Origin: an uncultured Porphyromonadaceae bacterium
Lineage (GTDB): Bacteria; Bacteroidota; Bacteroidia; Bacteroidales; Muribaculaceae
Assembly: GCA_902461565.1 (NCBI GenBank)
Contig: CABPYL010000005.1
Location: forward strand, 32,189-96,188
Direction of reading: 5' to 3'
DNA length: 64,000 nt
Position 1 is the first letter of the stretch. Every line of letters starts with the position of its first letter. The translations under genes and the position numbers were made by a program. The notes beneath the pieces are model-generated. The model worked only from the letters and a program-made list of their open reading frames with translations. It did no database searches and was not told where the DNA came from. This document shows, in pieces, positions 34,433 to 43,360 of this stretch.

Positions 34433-35521
34433 TTAGCCTTTGTGGGGAAGCGTGCCTGTAAGCAGAAGCGCTAAAAGTGGCGAGCGCGATATAATTTCGT
34501 TTATTCCGAGCGTTACGGCCACTATGCAGCCCGCGACGGCAGCAGAGAATACCAGAAGTGGTGTGAAACCTAAGTTGAGGCTTATCAGCGTCTCGCGGCA
34601 TACCCCCAGCGGGAACAGCAGAAAATAGTGCAGCAGGTATATGGCCAGCGATTTGCGGCCCAAAAGCTGCCATCGGTCGGCCCACCTATGCCCGGCAGCG
34701 CAAGAGCTGTCGGCAGCATAAATACGCTCGCTCCAAGGTTTTACAACAGCTATGGCGACAATCGACAGACAAATATGAAACAACGTGCGGGCGCCGGGCA
34801 CGGCTATGCGACCAGCAAGACCGTTGTACAGCGACGGGAATTCCCAAGGCCAGCAGATGAAATAGAGCAAAAAGGCGCCCGCAAGGATAGCCACAGTAAC
34901 GCCCGAGCCTGATTGGCATACGCGTCTGAAGGCGTCGCGGTAGCGCGATGCTATCGCCCCGGCCATGAATACAGGGAAAAACTGCGCTGTGAGGCCGAAC
35001 GACGACCAGCCAAGGATTTGGTTGCTCAACGATATGCTAAGTGTCATTAACAATATCCATAGGCCGGCCGTAAACGCGATTGCCGACGCCGCCGACCGCA
35101 GACGGGATAGGACCGGACAGCAGGCCGAATACAGCAATACTATCTGGAACAGCACAAGAGTGAACCAGTAGCCGTTTTTCCATTGGTCGCTCCATAGCCC
35201 GGCGAAAGTGCTCGTCAACGGCGACTGAAGCCCCGAGTGAGGAAAATACCATATCCACAGCGATGATACCACTGCCATAGGCACCAACAGCTGTAACGCC
35301 CGACGTCCGAGTGCGGGTACGCGCACGTGGCCGTTGGCTGTGAGTCTGAACGTGAACCAGCCGCTTATGAAGAAAAACAACGGCATGTGTATCTCGCCGA
35401 TAAATTTGAAAATAGCGGCACGGTCGATATCGCGCACACACATTGTAAGCACGTGGCCCATAACAACCAGAAAGATTGCTATGCCTTTCAAAATATCGAA
35501 ATAATGCAGGCGCTGTGTCAT
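34433..35521 (-). CDS. Acyltransferase-3 family membrane protein
   Basis: 362 residues with about 10 transmembrane helices. The N-terminus RLHYFDILKGIAIFLVVMGH contains the conserved acyltransferase-3 histidine, and EIHMPLFFFISGW is the second signature. These proteins transfer acetyl or other acyl groups to surface sugars. No polysaccharide gene cluster is adjacent, so the acceptor is unknown. Transcription is separate from the downstream secreted-protein gene, which has its own promoter. Confidence 0.88.
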   Translation of the reverse strand: MTQRLHYFDILKGIAIFLVVMGHVLTMCVRDIDRAAIFKFIGEIHMPLFFFISGWFTFRLTANGHVRVPALGRRALQLLVPMAVVSSLWIWYFPHSGLQSPLTSTFAGLWSDQWKNGYWFTLVLFQIVLLYSACCPVLSRLRSAASAIAFTAGLWILLMTLSISLSNQILGWSSFGLTAQFFPVFMAGAIASRYRDAFRRVCQSGSGVTVAILAGAFLLYFICWPWEFPSLYNGLAGRIAVPGARTLFHICLSIVAIAVVKPWSERIYAADSSCAAGHRWADRWQLLGRKSLAIYLLHYFLLFPLGVCRETLISLNLGFTPLLVFSAAVAGCIVAVTLGINEIISRSPLLALLLTGTLPHKG

Positions 35522-35632
35522 GTTTTTTTATTGAGTGCAAAATAAGCTGAAAATGTTGGGATTTCCTAATTTTTTGGGATTAATCAGGACTATCGGGTCA
35601 ATAAAAGAGAACGGTTATTGAAAAGTATTGTG

Positions 35633-35640
35633 TAATTTTG
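35633..35640 (+). promoter_or_regulatory. -7 promoter element of the porE-like gene
   Basis: TAATTTTG lies about 33 nt before ATG 35673. An in-frame ATG at 35628 precedes the element and is rejected for that reason. No matching -33 TTTG is seen. Confidence 0.45.
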
Positions 35641-35672
35641 CAATATCGCGAGGTTCGCGCCGTTTTTTATTT

Positions 35673-37649
35673 ATGAAACTGAACAGACACACATTATTAA
35701 TTATAGGACTGCTCTTTTCTGTGCTTGCCGGCACAGGATGCCGTGGCCCGAAACTTGCCACTGCCAACGAACAGCTTGAACGCGGCGAATATTTCGACGC
35801 CTCCAAGACATATCGCAAGATATACAACAAACTGACCAAGCGCGAGGAACGTCCGCTGCGCGGCGAGGTGGCCTTCAGGATGGCCGAATGCCACCGGCGT
35901 CTCAATCAGTTCGCCCGTGCCGCTGCGGCATATCAAAATGCCGCGCGCTACGAGTATCCCGATTCCATGCTATACCTGTATATGGGTCAGATGCTCGCTG
36001 CCGATGGCAAGTATGCTCCTGCGGTAAAGGCTTTCGAGACGTATCTTGAGTGGCATCCTGCCGACAAACTGGCGAAGAATGCTCTTGCAGGTGCCCGTAT
36101 GGCATTGGACAAGAAAGGAAAGACGCGTTATGTAGTGCGCAACGCCAAGCTGTTCAATTCGCGCCGTGCCGATTACTCCCCCATGTACCTGGACAAGTCG
36201 ATGGACCAGCTGTACTTCACCACCACTACCGAGAAGGTTACCGGCAGCCGCAAGAGTGAGATTACGGGTATGAAGAACGGTGATATCTGGTTTGTGGGCA
36301 AGGACGAACGCGGCCAGTGGAAGCGCCCGGAGCCTGTAGAGGGCGAACTCAATACCGAGCTTGACGAGGGAACGCCGTCGTTCACTCCCGATGGCCAGAC
36401 AATGTACCTTAGCCGCGCGCGCCGCGAACCCAATTCAAACACCGGCGTGGAGATATATACATCGCAGCGCTCCGATGCCAAATGGAGTGCTCCGCAGAAA
36501 TATGAAATCACCGCTGATACAATTTCGAGCTACGGTCATCCTGCCGTATCGCCCGACGGTACATGGCTTTATTTCACATCCGATATGCCCGGCGGCCAGG
36601 GTGGCCGCGATATATGGCGTGTAAACCTCAAGGAGCGTCAGGGTTCGCTCGAGAACCTTGGCGAATGGATCAATACCCCCGGCGACGAGATGTTTCCTTA
36701 TGTACGCTCCGATTCGGTGTTGTATTTCGCCTCCAACGGTCATCCCGGCTTCGGCGGCCTGGATATTTTTCGTGCCGAACAGACAAAATCAGGCGGCTGG
36801 ACGGTTACTAACATGGGTACGCCCGTAAATTCGGCCTCCGACGATTTCGGAATCTGCTTCGGTGAGGGCGAGAGCGGTTTCTTCAGCTCCAACCGCGGCG
36901 ACAACCGTGGCTACGATCATATCTATTCCTTTGAGTTGCCGGAAATCAAGGTTACTATCAGCGGCTGGGTGCTCGACAAGGACGAGGAGCCTGTGCCGAA
37001 CGCCGTGATACGTATCGTTGGCAACGACGGCTCCAATCAGAAACAGGTGGCACGCAACGACGGCTCGTTTTCTTTCCCGCTCGACCGAGGCATTAGTTAC
37101 GTTATGCTTGCGGGAGCCAAGGGATACCTCAATGCCAAGCAGGAATTCACGAGCGACATTGCCGAGGAAGATGCCGAGTACGGTGTGGACTTCATCCTGT
37201 CGTCCATAACAAAACCGGTGGTAATAGACAATATATTCTATGATTTCGACAAGGCTACGCTGCGCCCCGAATCGCAGGAAGCACTTGACGAGATGGCGCA
37301 GATTCTCCGCGACAATCCCAACGTTACAATCGAGATGGCCTCGCATACCGATCGCAAGGGTTCCGAAGAATACAATATAGACCTCTCCGATCGTCGCGCA
37401 AAATCGGTTGTTGACTATCTGATATCCGTTGGCATACAGCCCGAGCGGCTTCAGTGGCACGGCTACGGCAAATCGAAGCCCAAGACCATCACAAAAAAAT
37501 TAGCGCGCCTTTATCCGCAGTTCAACGAGGGAGATGTGCTCTCCGAGGAATATATAGAGGCTCTAACGCCTGACGACCAGGAAGCGGCCGACCAGATTAA
37601 CCGCCGGACGGAATTCCAGGTGCTTTCTATAGATTATCAGATGTTCTGA
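35673..37649 (+). CDS. porE: PorE-like type IX secretion component (TPR-PD40-CRD-OmpA lipoprotein)
   Basis: 658 residues. Lipoprotein signal with a cysteine in GTGCRGPKL. The domain order is that of PorE: TPR repeats (about 25-145), a PD40/WD40-like beta-propeller (about 165-435, with SPDGTWLYFTSDMPGGQGGR and FASNGHPGFGGLDIF), a carboxypeptidase-regulatory beta-sandwich (about 440-525, SGWVLDKDEEPVPNAVIRIV) and a C-terminal OmpA peptidoglycan-binding domain (about 540-658, FDKATLRPESQEALDEMA, then LSDRRAKSVVDYL). PorE links the secretion machine of the outer membrane to the cell wall. OmpA/PD40 proteins with other roles share parts of this plan, so the symbol is a good but not certain match. 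GSCFA and murF-alr genes follow closely. Confidence 0.75.
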   Translation: MKLNRHTLLIIGLLFSVLAGTGCRGPKLATANEQLERGEYFDASKTYRKIYNKLTKREERPLRGEVAFRMAECHRRLNQFARAAAAYQNAARYEYPDSMLYLYMGQMLAADGKYAPAVKAFETYLEWHPADKLAKNALAGARMALDKKGKTRYVVRNAKLFNSRRADYSPMYLDKSMDQLYFTTTTEKVTGSRKSEITGMKNGDIWFVGKDERGQWKRPEPVEGELNTELDEGTPSFTPDGQTMYLSRARREPNSNTGVEIYTSQRSDAKWSAPQKYEITADTISSYGHPAVSPDGTWLYFTSDMPGGQGGRDIWRVNLKERQGSLENLGEWINTPGDEMFPYVRSDSVLYFASNGHPGFGGLDIFRAEQTKSGGWTVTNMGTPVNSASDDFGICFGEGESGFFSSNRGDNRGYDHIYSFELPEIKVTISGWVLDKDEEPVPNAVIRIVGNDGSNQKQVARNDGSFSFPLDRGISYVMLAGAKGYLNAKQEFTSDIAEEDAEYGVDFILSSITKPVVIDNIFYDFDKATLRPESQEALDEMAQILRDNPNVTIEMASHTDRKGSEEYNIDLSDRRAKSVVDYLISVGIQPERLQWHGYGKSKPKTITKKLARLYPQFNEGDVLSEEYIEALTPDDQEAADQINRRTEFQVLSIDYQMF

Positions 37650-37650
37650 C

Positions 37651-38505
37651 ATGCGATTCCGCACAGAAATTGAACCCATATCCACCGACCTGAGCATCAG
37701 CCACGATACCCCTGTGCTGTTGCTCGGTTCGTGTTTTACCGACGAGGTAGGGGAGCGTTTGGAGATGGACGGCTTCCGTGTTGTCCGTAATCCCTTGGGG
37801 CCGTTGTACAATCCTGCATCGTTGCGTCGCTGCATTGAAATGGCGCTCGACTCTCGCGTCCCGCCGATAATAGAAAAGGGACCGCGCGGCTTTCATGACC
37901 TTGACTTCGCCTCGCGCTTTTCAGGACCGGACAAAGATACCCTGTGTACCGAGGTCCGAGATTCGCTTGACAAAATCAAGGCTATAATCACTGAATCCCC
38001 GGTTGCCGTGATAACGCTTGGTTCGGCATATTGTTATGTGCTGAATTCAATAGGTTTGCCAGTTGGAAATTGCCATAAACTTCCGGACAAACTTTTTACC
38101 CGCACCCTGCTTGATGTTGACCGTGTTATCGTAGATATTGCTGCTATAGAACAGATGCTGCTCGGCGCCGGATGCCGTGCCGTTATTTTTACAGTCAGCC
38201 CTATTCGTCATCTCGCCTACGGGATGCACGGCAACACCATTGGCAAAAGCGTGTTGCATGTGGCGCTGAACGATTTACTATCTTATGCGCCACGTGGAGT
38301 GTACTATTTTCCATCATATGAGATTGTGATGGACGATCTCCGCGACTACCGTTTCTATGCCGCCGACATGAAACATCCGTCGGCTGTGGCTGTTGATTAT
38401 ATTTACGATATTTTCTCAAAGACTTATTTCAGCAGGCAGACTCAGACCGCCGCCGCCGAGGCGCGCCGGAGGTTCCTTGCCGCAAATCATCGTCAGATTT
38501 TATGA
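37651..38505 (+). CDS. GSCFA-domain protein
   Basis: 284 residues. The defining motif GSCFTDEVGERLEMDGF is at about residues 27-43, and a second block, TLGSAYCYVL, lies in the centre, then FTVSPIRHLAYGMHGN. GSCFA proteins resemble SGNH-type hydrolases (the Ser-Cys-Phe site near the N-terminus and a late SPIRH histidine), but no activity is established. It begins 1 nt after the porE-like stop and overlaps the murF-alr start by 4 nt, so it belongs to that operon. The neighbour suggests work on the cell wall or a glycan, by inference only. Confidence 0.85.
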   Translation: MRFRTEIEPISTDLSISHDTPVLLLGSCFTDEVGERLEMDGFRVVRNPLGPLYNPASLRRCIEMALDSRVPPIIEKGPRGFHDLDFASRFSGPDKDTLCTEVRDSLDKIKAIITESPVAVITLGSAYCYVLNSIGLPVGNCHKLPDKLFTRTLLDVDRVIVDIAAIEQMLLGAGCRAVIFTVSPIRHLAYGMHGNTIGKSVLHVALNDLLSYAPRGVYYFPSYEIVMDDLRDYRFYAADMKHPSAVAVDYIYDIFSKTYFSRQTQTAAAEARRRFLAANHRQIL

Positions 38506-40898
38506 ATTCTCTTGATATTATCGCCGACAGATATGTGCGCCGTGCATCTGCCGATGCCGCCGGGGCGCATGAGTACCGTTATCTCTGCGCCGACAGCCGT
38601 TCGGTATTCTCACCCGAAGAAACTGTATTTGCCGCTTTCAGTACCGGCGTTGGCGACGGCCATCGCTTTATCCGTCCGCTGTACGAGAAGGGGGTGAAAG
38701 CCTTTATTGTTGAACGTATTCCCGCCGATTGCGCCGATTTAGACGCTACATTCTATGTTGTCGATAGTGTGGAAAGCACGCTGCGCTCTATCGCGGCCCG
38801 CTGCATGGAAAAGACCGGAGAACGCGTTATTGTTACGGGCAGCCGTGGCAAGACGAAAGTAAAGGAACTGATATACCGCGCATTGCTGCCGCTGTGCAGC
38901 GTGCGCCGCAGCCCGCGCAGCTGGAATTCGAGCATAGGTGTGCCGCTCGCTGTTTGGGAAATGACTTCCGACGGCCCTGCTGACCGCTGCATTATAGAAG
39001 TGGGAATCGACGGCCCCGGACAGGCCGATGGCGTTCTCGCTGCCCTCGGCAATAAAGGGGGCGTGGGCGTGCTTACTCTTATCACTGGCGAACATGATGC
39101 TGCTTTTGCCTCGCACGCCGACAAAATTCGCGAGAAAGCCCGTGTTTTCCGAGGCTGCGAAGTTGTCGTTTTCGACAATTCCGATGCCGAAGTCGCTGAC
39201 ATCCTGGCCGAAGAATTGCCCGGTGTACGCCTTGTGGCGGTTGAAAAGAGCGATTTTCCAACAATATATCATGCCCTTGCCGATGCCGCCCTTGCCGCGA
39301 TGGGTTATGCCGCCGAACTGCGCTCTGCCATTCCGCAGCTGCCGGTGGTGAATCCCCGCCGTGAGATAACCGCCGAGGCCTTCGGAAACATTGTGCTGCG
39401 CGATTATTTCACACCCGATTTGCTGTCGCTTCGCCTGGCGCTCGACCTTATGCGCCGCCGCGAAACACTCAGCCAGCCGTCGGCCCTGCTGCTCGGCGAC
39501 CTGCTCCATGCACCAGCTATGACCGACGCCGAAGTGGCCGGAATGTATAAGGACGCATTCGCCCTTGCGCGTAAATTTGGGGTGAACAAGACGATATGTG
39601 TATCGCCCGAGGCGGCTGCACTGGCCGGCATGATTGGCGAGGTGCCGGGCGTGGAGATATGTGCCGATGTAAGGGATTCACTCATAAACCGCTACGTCGA
39701 AGGGCGCCTTTTCGCCAACGAACAGATACTTGTGTTCGGCAAAAACGAGGGCAACCTCGCCGACATGGCCGAAAACATGGAGTGTGCCGGCCATAACACT
39801 ACCCTGGAAGTAAATCTTGACGCTGCCGTACACAACTATAACTATTATCGCTCGCTCGTGCCCAAAGGTACCGGCATTGTTGCGATGGTGAAGGCCTCCG
39901 GCTATGGAGTGGGCGCAGTGGAGCTTGGCAAGACGCTCCAGAGTAACGGCGCGGCATATCTCGCAGTAGCGGTTATAGAGGAGGGCGTCGAGTTGCGCGA
40001 AGCCGGCATAAAAATGCCTGTGGTGGTCCTTAATCCGATAACCGACCGTTTCCCGGCGCTGTTCGCCAACCACCTCGAACCTACGGTGTTCTCGCCAGAG
40101 GAGCTTGACCATCTCATTTCCGAGGCCGAGGCTTTCGGTACCAAAAACTATCCGGTACATATTAAATTAGATACGGGTATGCACCGCGTGGGCTTCCTGC
40201 CCGAGCAAATCGGCGGCATAGCCGAGCGCCTGGCGCATACCGACGCTGTCCGAGTGACCTCGGCACTGAGCCATCTCGCCACCGCCGACTGCCTCGACAT
40301 GGACGACTACACACTTGCTCAGATAAATCTTTTCCGCAACATGACGGAAAGCCTGCGTGCAAGTCTGGGCTACGATTTCAAGCGCCATGTGCTAAATACT
40401 GCCGGGATGATGCGCTTTGCCGACGCCTGCGATTATGAACTCGGGCGCCTCGGCATAGGGCTCTATGGTATCAGCCCCTACGAAGGTCCCGAGAGCCGTA
40501 ATCTGCAGCCCGTGGCCTCGCTGCGCACGCATATAATCTCCATCAAGCACTGGCCCGCGGGCACTCCTGTGGGCTACGGTTGCAAGGGACGTACGCTGCG
40601 GCCTTCGGTGATAGCCACAATCCCTATAGGATATGCGGATGGCATAAACAGACACCTCGGACGCGGAGGCGCAGCGTTCTATGTAGGCGGTGTGGCGTGT
40701 CCTACCATTGGGAATATCTGCATGGACCAATGTATGATCGACGTAACCGACGCCACCGCCGCCGCAGTGGGGGCTGCGGTAGAGATTTTTGGTCCGCAGC
40801 AGTCTGTCGAGTGTTTGTCTGATGCTCTTGGAACCATTCCGTATGAAATCCTCACCTCCATAGGCCGCCGGGTTCGCAGGGTATATACTCTCGGCTGA
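38502..40898 (+). CDS. murF-alr: Bifunctional MurF ligase / alanine racemase
   Basis: 798 residues. The N-terminal half (about 1-430) is MurF, which adds D-Ala-D-Ala to UDP-MurNAc-tripeptide; its P-loop reads VTGSRGKTKVKE. The C-terminal half (about 435-798) is a PLP-dependent alanine racemase with the lysine at K464 in MVKASGYG, plus the tyrosine region and the signature HLATADCLDMDDYT. Fusion of the two enzymes is a known arrangement in Bacteroidota and couples D-alanine supply to its use in peptidoglycan. It overlaps the GSCFA gene by 4 nt. Confidence 0.95.
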   Translation: MNSLDIIADRYVRRASADAAGAHEYRYLCADSRSVFSPEETVFAAFSTGVGDGHRFIRPLYEKGVKAFIVERIPADCADLDATFYVVDSVESTLRSIAARCMEKTGERVIVTGSRGKTKVKELIYRALLPLCSVRRSPRSWNSSIGVPLAVWEMTSDGPADRCIIEVGIDGPGQADGVLAALGNKGGVGVLTLITGEHDAAFASHADKIREKARVFRGCEVVVFDNSDAEVADILAEELPGVRLVAVEKSDFPTIYHALADAALAAMGYAAELRSAIPQLPVVNPRREITAEAFGNIVLRDYFTPDLLSLRLALDLMRRRETLSQPSALLLGDLLHAPAMTDAEVAGMYKDAFALARKFGVNKTICVSPEAAALAGMIGEVPGVEICADVRDSLINRYVEGRLFANEQILVFGKNEGNLADMAENMECAGHNTTLEVNLDAAVHNYNYYRSLVPKGTGIVAMVKASGYGVGAVELGKTLQSNGAAYLAVAVIEEGVELREAGIKMPVVVLNPITDRFPALFANHLEPTVFSPEELDHLISEAEAFGTKNYPVHIKLDTGMHRVGFLPEQIGGIAERLAHTDAVRVTSALSHLATADCLDMDDYTLAQINLFRNMTESLRASLGYDFKRHVLNTAGMMRFADACDYELGRLGIGLYGISPYEGPESRNLQPVASLRTHIISIKHWPAGTPVGYGCKGRTLRPSVIATIPIGYADGINRHLGRGGAAFYVGGVACPTIGNICMDQCMIDVTDATAAAVGAAVEIFGPQQSVECLSDALGTIPYEILTSIGRRVRRVYTLG

Positions 40899-40975
40899 AA
40901 TAGCAGCCAAAAAGGACCGGATTTTGGTCGAATAGGACTATTTTGACGTTCCGGCCTAAAATTATTCGTCAAAAA

Positions 40976-41006
40976 TTTGCAAAGTCCAAAAAAGTGCGTA
41001 ACTTTG
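40976..41006 (+). promoter_or_regulatory. tRNA-Val promoter
   Basis: TTTG (40976-40979), a 19-nt spacer and TAACTTTG (40999-41006): a perfect example of the pattern. Transcription would start about 6-12 nt before the tRNA. Confidence 0.8.
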
Positions 41007-41023
41007 CATCGCTTTTGGCAAGA

Positions 41024-41098
41024 GGGCGTTTAGCTCAGCTGGTTCAGAGCATCTGCCTTACAAGCAGAGGGTCGGGGGTTCGAATCCCTCAACGCCCA
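41024..41098 (+). tRNA. tRNA-Val (anticodon TAC)
   Basis: A cloverleaf is complete: acceptor GGGCGTT/AACGCCC, D arm with AGCTCAG, anticodon stem CTGCC/GCAG with the loop reading TTACAAG (anticodon TAC), and T arm with GGTTCGAATCC. The CCA end is not encoded. A hairpin terminator follows. Confidence 0.96.
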
Positions 41099-41100
41099 CA

Positions 41101-41127
41101 AGCCTTCTATCCGGAAGGCTTTTTTTG
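41101..41127 (+). terminator. Terminator after tRNA-Val
   Basis: AGCCTTC and GAAGGCT pair into a 7-bp stem followed by seven T's. Confidence 0.9.
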
Positions 41128-41181
41128 TATATAGTGTGGCGGAATCCTGCTGCTCATGAAAGCCATTATTAAGGGATTGGT

Positions 41182-41213
41182 GTTGGTTGGGTCGGAAATT
41201 ATTGCTAAATTCG
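41182..41213 (+). promoter_or_regulatory. Promoter of the histidine kinase/tamL operon
   Basis: GTTG (41182-41185), 20 nt, TAAATTCG (41206-41213), a near-consensus site about 20 nt before the kinase start. Confidence 0.45.
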
Positions 41214-41232
41214 CATGCTATAATCAATCTGA

Positions 41233-43350
41233 ATGACAATGTCCACATTTATCATAAGGCGTCTGGCCTGCGCGTTGTCCCTTGTTTTTGCGGCAGGGGT
41301 TCTGACTGCTGTAGCGGAGAAACCGTCGTCCGAGTTAAAGGACAGTCTTGAGCGTAGGCTGGAAGAACTGAACAGTCCGGCCGACAGCATGCACATTCTG
41401 CTGAATATTTTCGATGTGGCACAATCGGAATCACAACGTTACAACGCGCTTGAACGCGCATGTGCGACTGCGAAACGCAACAAGATGTACGACCAGCAGA
41501 TTTCGATTATCACGTATACTGCCAACATCAAGAGGAATAATGATTCTATTTTAGAAGTTCTCATGAAGGAATTGTCCGCGTTGCCCGAAAGCCCGCGTCA
41601 GAAGGAGGCTGAACTGTTCGTAAGAATGGTGATGCTCGACAACGCCGTAAAACGCGATAATTTCAACATGCAGGCCGACCATTTGTCCCACCTGCTCAAA
41701 CAATACGAGGCAGAAAATGTAAATGACCCGTACGAGAAAGCGTTTATACTGTACTCTCTGTGCAAACATCTTGGAAAGGCCACCCGCGGTTCGGTACTCG
41801 AGGAATATGTGAACAAGCTCCAGAATCATGTGGAAGGGATGAATTTGCCTATGGGGTCGGTGCGCAACCTTGTGTACACGCGCGCAGCGCCTGTTTTTGT
41901 CAACAACGGTAATGCCCGCGCTGCCATTGCCGTTGACAAGAAAATGCTTAACATAATAGACTCGCTGGTATTATCCTATAAAATGCAGGGCAGAAATCAC
42001 CGCAATATGTATACCAACAAGTACTCGATATGCCGCCGACTGATGATGGACTATAAAGCTCTGCAGCCCGACGAAATTGACATGTTTTATAACATGGCCA
42101 AAGATCTTGCACAAAAAGACGTTCGTGTGGCTGCCGACATGAAGCGCAACCAAATTGTGGAGATATGCTACAAAATGGCGAAGGGCGACTATCAGGACGT
42201 TATACCAATGATAAAGAACAATATGGAGTTGCCGTATACAGTAAATTACCGCACTTATATGCTTATGGCCATTGTCGAGGCTGCAAAAGCCACCAACAAC
42301 AAGGCTGCGCTTCTCGAGGCAACGCTAGAGCTTAACGACTCTCTTCAGCACCGCCTCGACAACCGTTCGGAAGAACGTTACCGGGAACTTCAGATTCTGT
42401 ACGACACCGCCGAGCTGCAGAACCAGAACAATGACCTGCGTGTAGACGAGCAGCGCGGACGACTGCGTGTTACACGGACAATACTTGTTATTGTGGTACT
42501 GGCGCTTATATGCCTGATAGCGCTGGCTATATTTCTGCTGCGGCAGTACCATAAATATCATAAACTTGCACGCGAGCATTTCCAGACCACACTGCATCTG
42601 CGCGAGGAACGAAGCCAGATGCGCAAGGCTCAGCGGGAATTGATTGCCGCACGCGAGGAAGCACTTCAGTCCAATAAAATGAAATCCGAGTTTATCAACA
42701 CCATGAGCCATGAGGTGAGGACACCTCTGAACTCGATTTTAGAGTATTCACAGTTGATTCTGGACTGCATACCCGAGGAAAAGAAACAGTATCTGGACCG
42801 CTACGCCTACACGATAGAGCAGAACATAAAAATGATTATTACGCTGCTGAACGACGTTCTGGATACCACTTCCCTGGAATACGGCAACATATCCATTCAT
42901 AAAGAACCCGCGAGCGTGCAGGATATATGCAAGCTGGCTCTGGACAATGTGTTCGACAAAGCTCCCGAACGTAAGATCGACATAGTGTTCAATCCGCAGA
43001 ACAAGCCCGACCATACAATCTCTACCGACAAATTCCGCGTATGTCAGGTGCTTATCAACCTGTTAGGAAACGCCGACAAGTTTACGGAAAGTGGAAGCAT
43101 CACATTGGACTACGATGTGGACAAGAAGAAAGGCTTCGTATCGTTCATTGTATCCGACACCGGCATCGGCATTCCCGACAAGTGCGACGAACTTATTTTC
43201 CAGCGTTTCTATAAAGTTTCCAACAAAACACGCGGCTGCGGACTTGGTCTGTATATCTCGCGCATGCTTGCAAATCTTCTGCATGGCAGCCTAAAGCTCG
43301 ACAGGACGTATCATAATGGTTCACGCTTCATTTTCACGATACCTGAATAA
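41233..43350 (+). CDS. Sensor histidine kinase with periplasmic TPR-like domain
   Basis: 705 residues. Signal peptide (about 1-29), a helical TPR-like sensor region (about 30-410), one transmembrane helix (about 417-437, ILVIVVLALICLIALAIFLL), a coiled-coil linker, HisKA domain with the phospho-accepting H493 in FINTMSHEVRTPLNS, and an ATPase domain (NLLGNADKF, DTGIGIP, GCGLGLYISR). No receiver or DNA-binding domain is attached, so its response regulator must be encoded elsewhere; none lies next to it. A second ATG two codons after the first is an alternative start. The tamL-like gene follows 10 nt later. Confidence 0.9.
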   Translation: MTMSTFIIRRLACALSLVFAAGVLTAVAEKPSSELKDSLERRLEELNSPADSMHILLNIFDVAQSESQRYNALERACATAKRNKMYDQQISIITYTANIKRNNDSILEVLMKELSALPESPRQKEAELFVRMVMLDNAVKRDNFNMQADHLSHLLKQYEAENVNDPYEKAFILYSLCKHLGKATRGSVLEEYVNKLQNHVEGMNLPMGSVRNLVYTRAAPVFVNNGNARAAIAVDKKMLNIIDSLVLSYKMQGRNHRNMYTNKYSICRRLMMDYKALQPDEIDMFYNMAKDLAQKDVRVAADMKRNQIVEICYKMAKGDYQDVIPMIKNNMELPYTVNYRTYMLMAIVEAAKATNNKAALLEATLELNDSLQHRLDNRSEERYRELQILYDTAELQNQNNDLRVDEQRGRLRVTRTILVIVVLALICLIALAIFLLRQYHKYHKLAREHFQTTLHLREERSQMRKAQRELIAAREEALQSNKMKSEFINTMSHEVRTPLNSILEYSQLILDCIPEEKKQYLDRYAYTIEQNIKMIITLLNDVLDTTSLEYGNISIHKEPASVQDICKLALDNVFDKAPERKIDIVFNPQNKPDHTISTDKFRVCQVLINLLGNADKFTESGSITLDYDVDKKKGFVSFIVSDTGIGIPDKCDELIFQRFYKVSNKTRGCGLGLYISRMLANLLHGSLKLDRTYHNGSRFIFTIPE

Positions 43351-43360
43351 ACTGCGCCTG

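Noticed and set aside
41024..41098. tRNA-Val as attachment site of the right-hand element
   Set aside because: It lies 15 kb away from the integrase with ordinary genes between, and no tRNA 3' fragment was noticed near the integrase.
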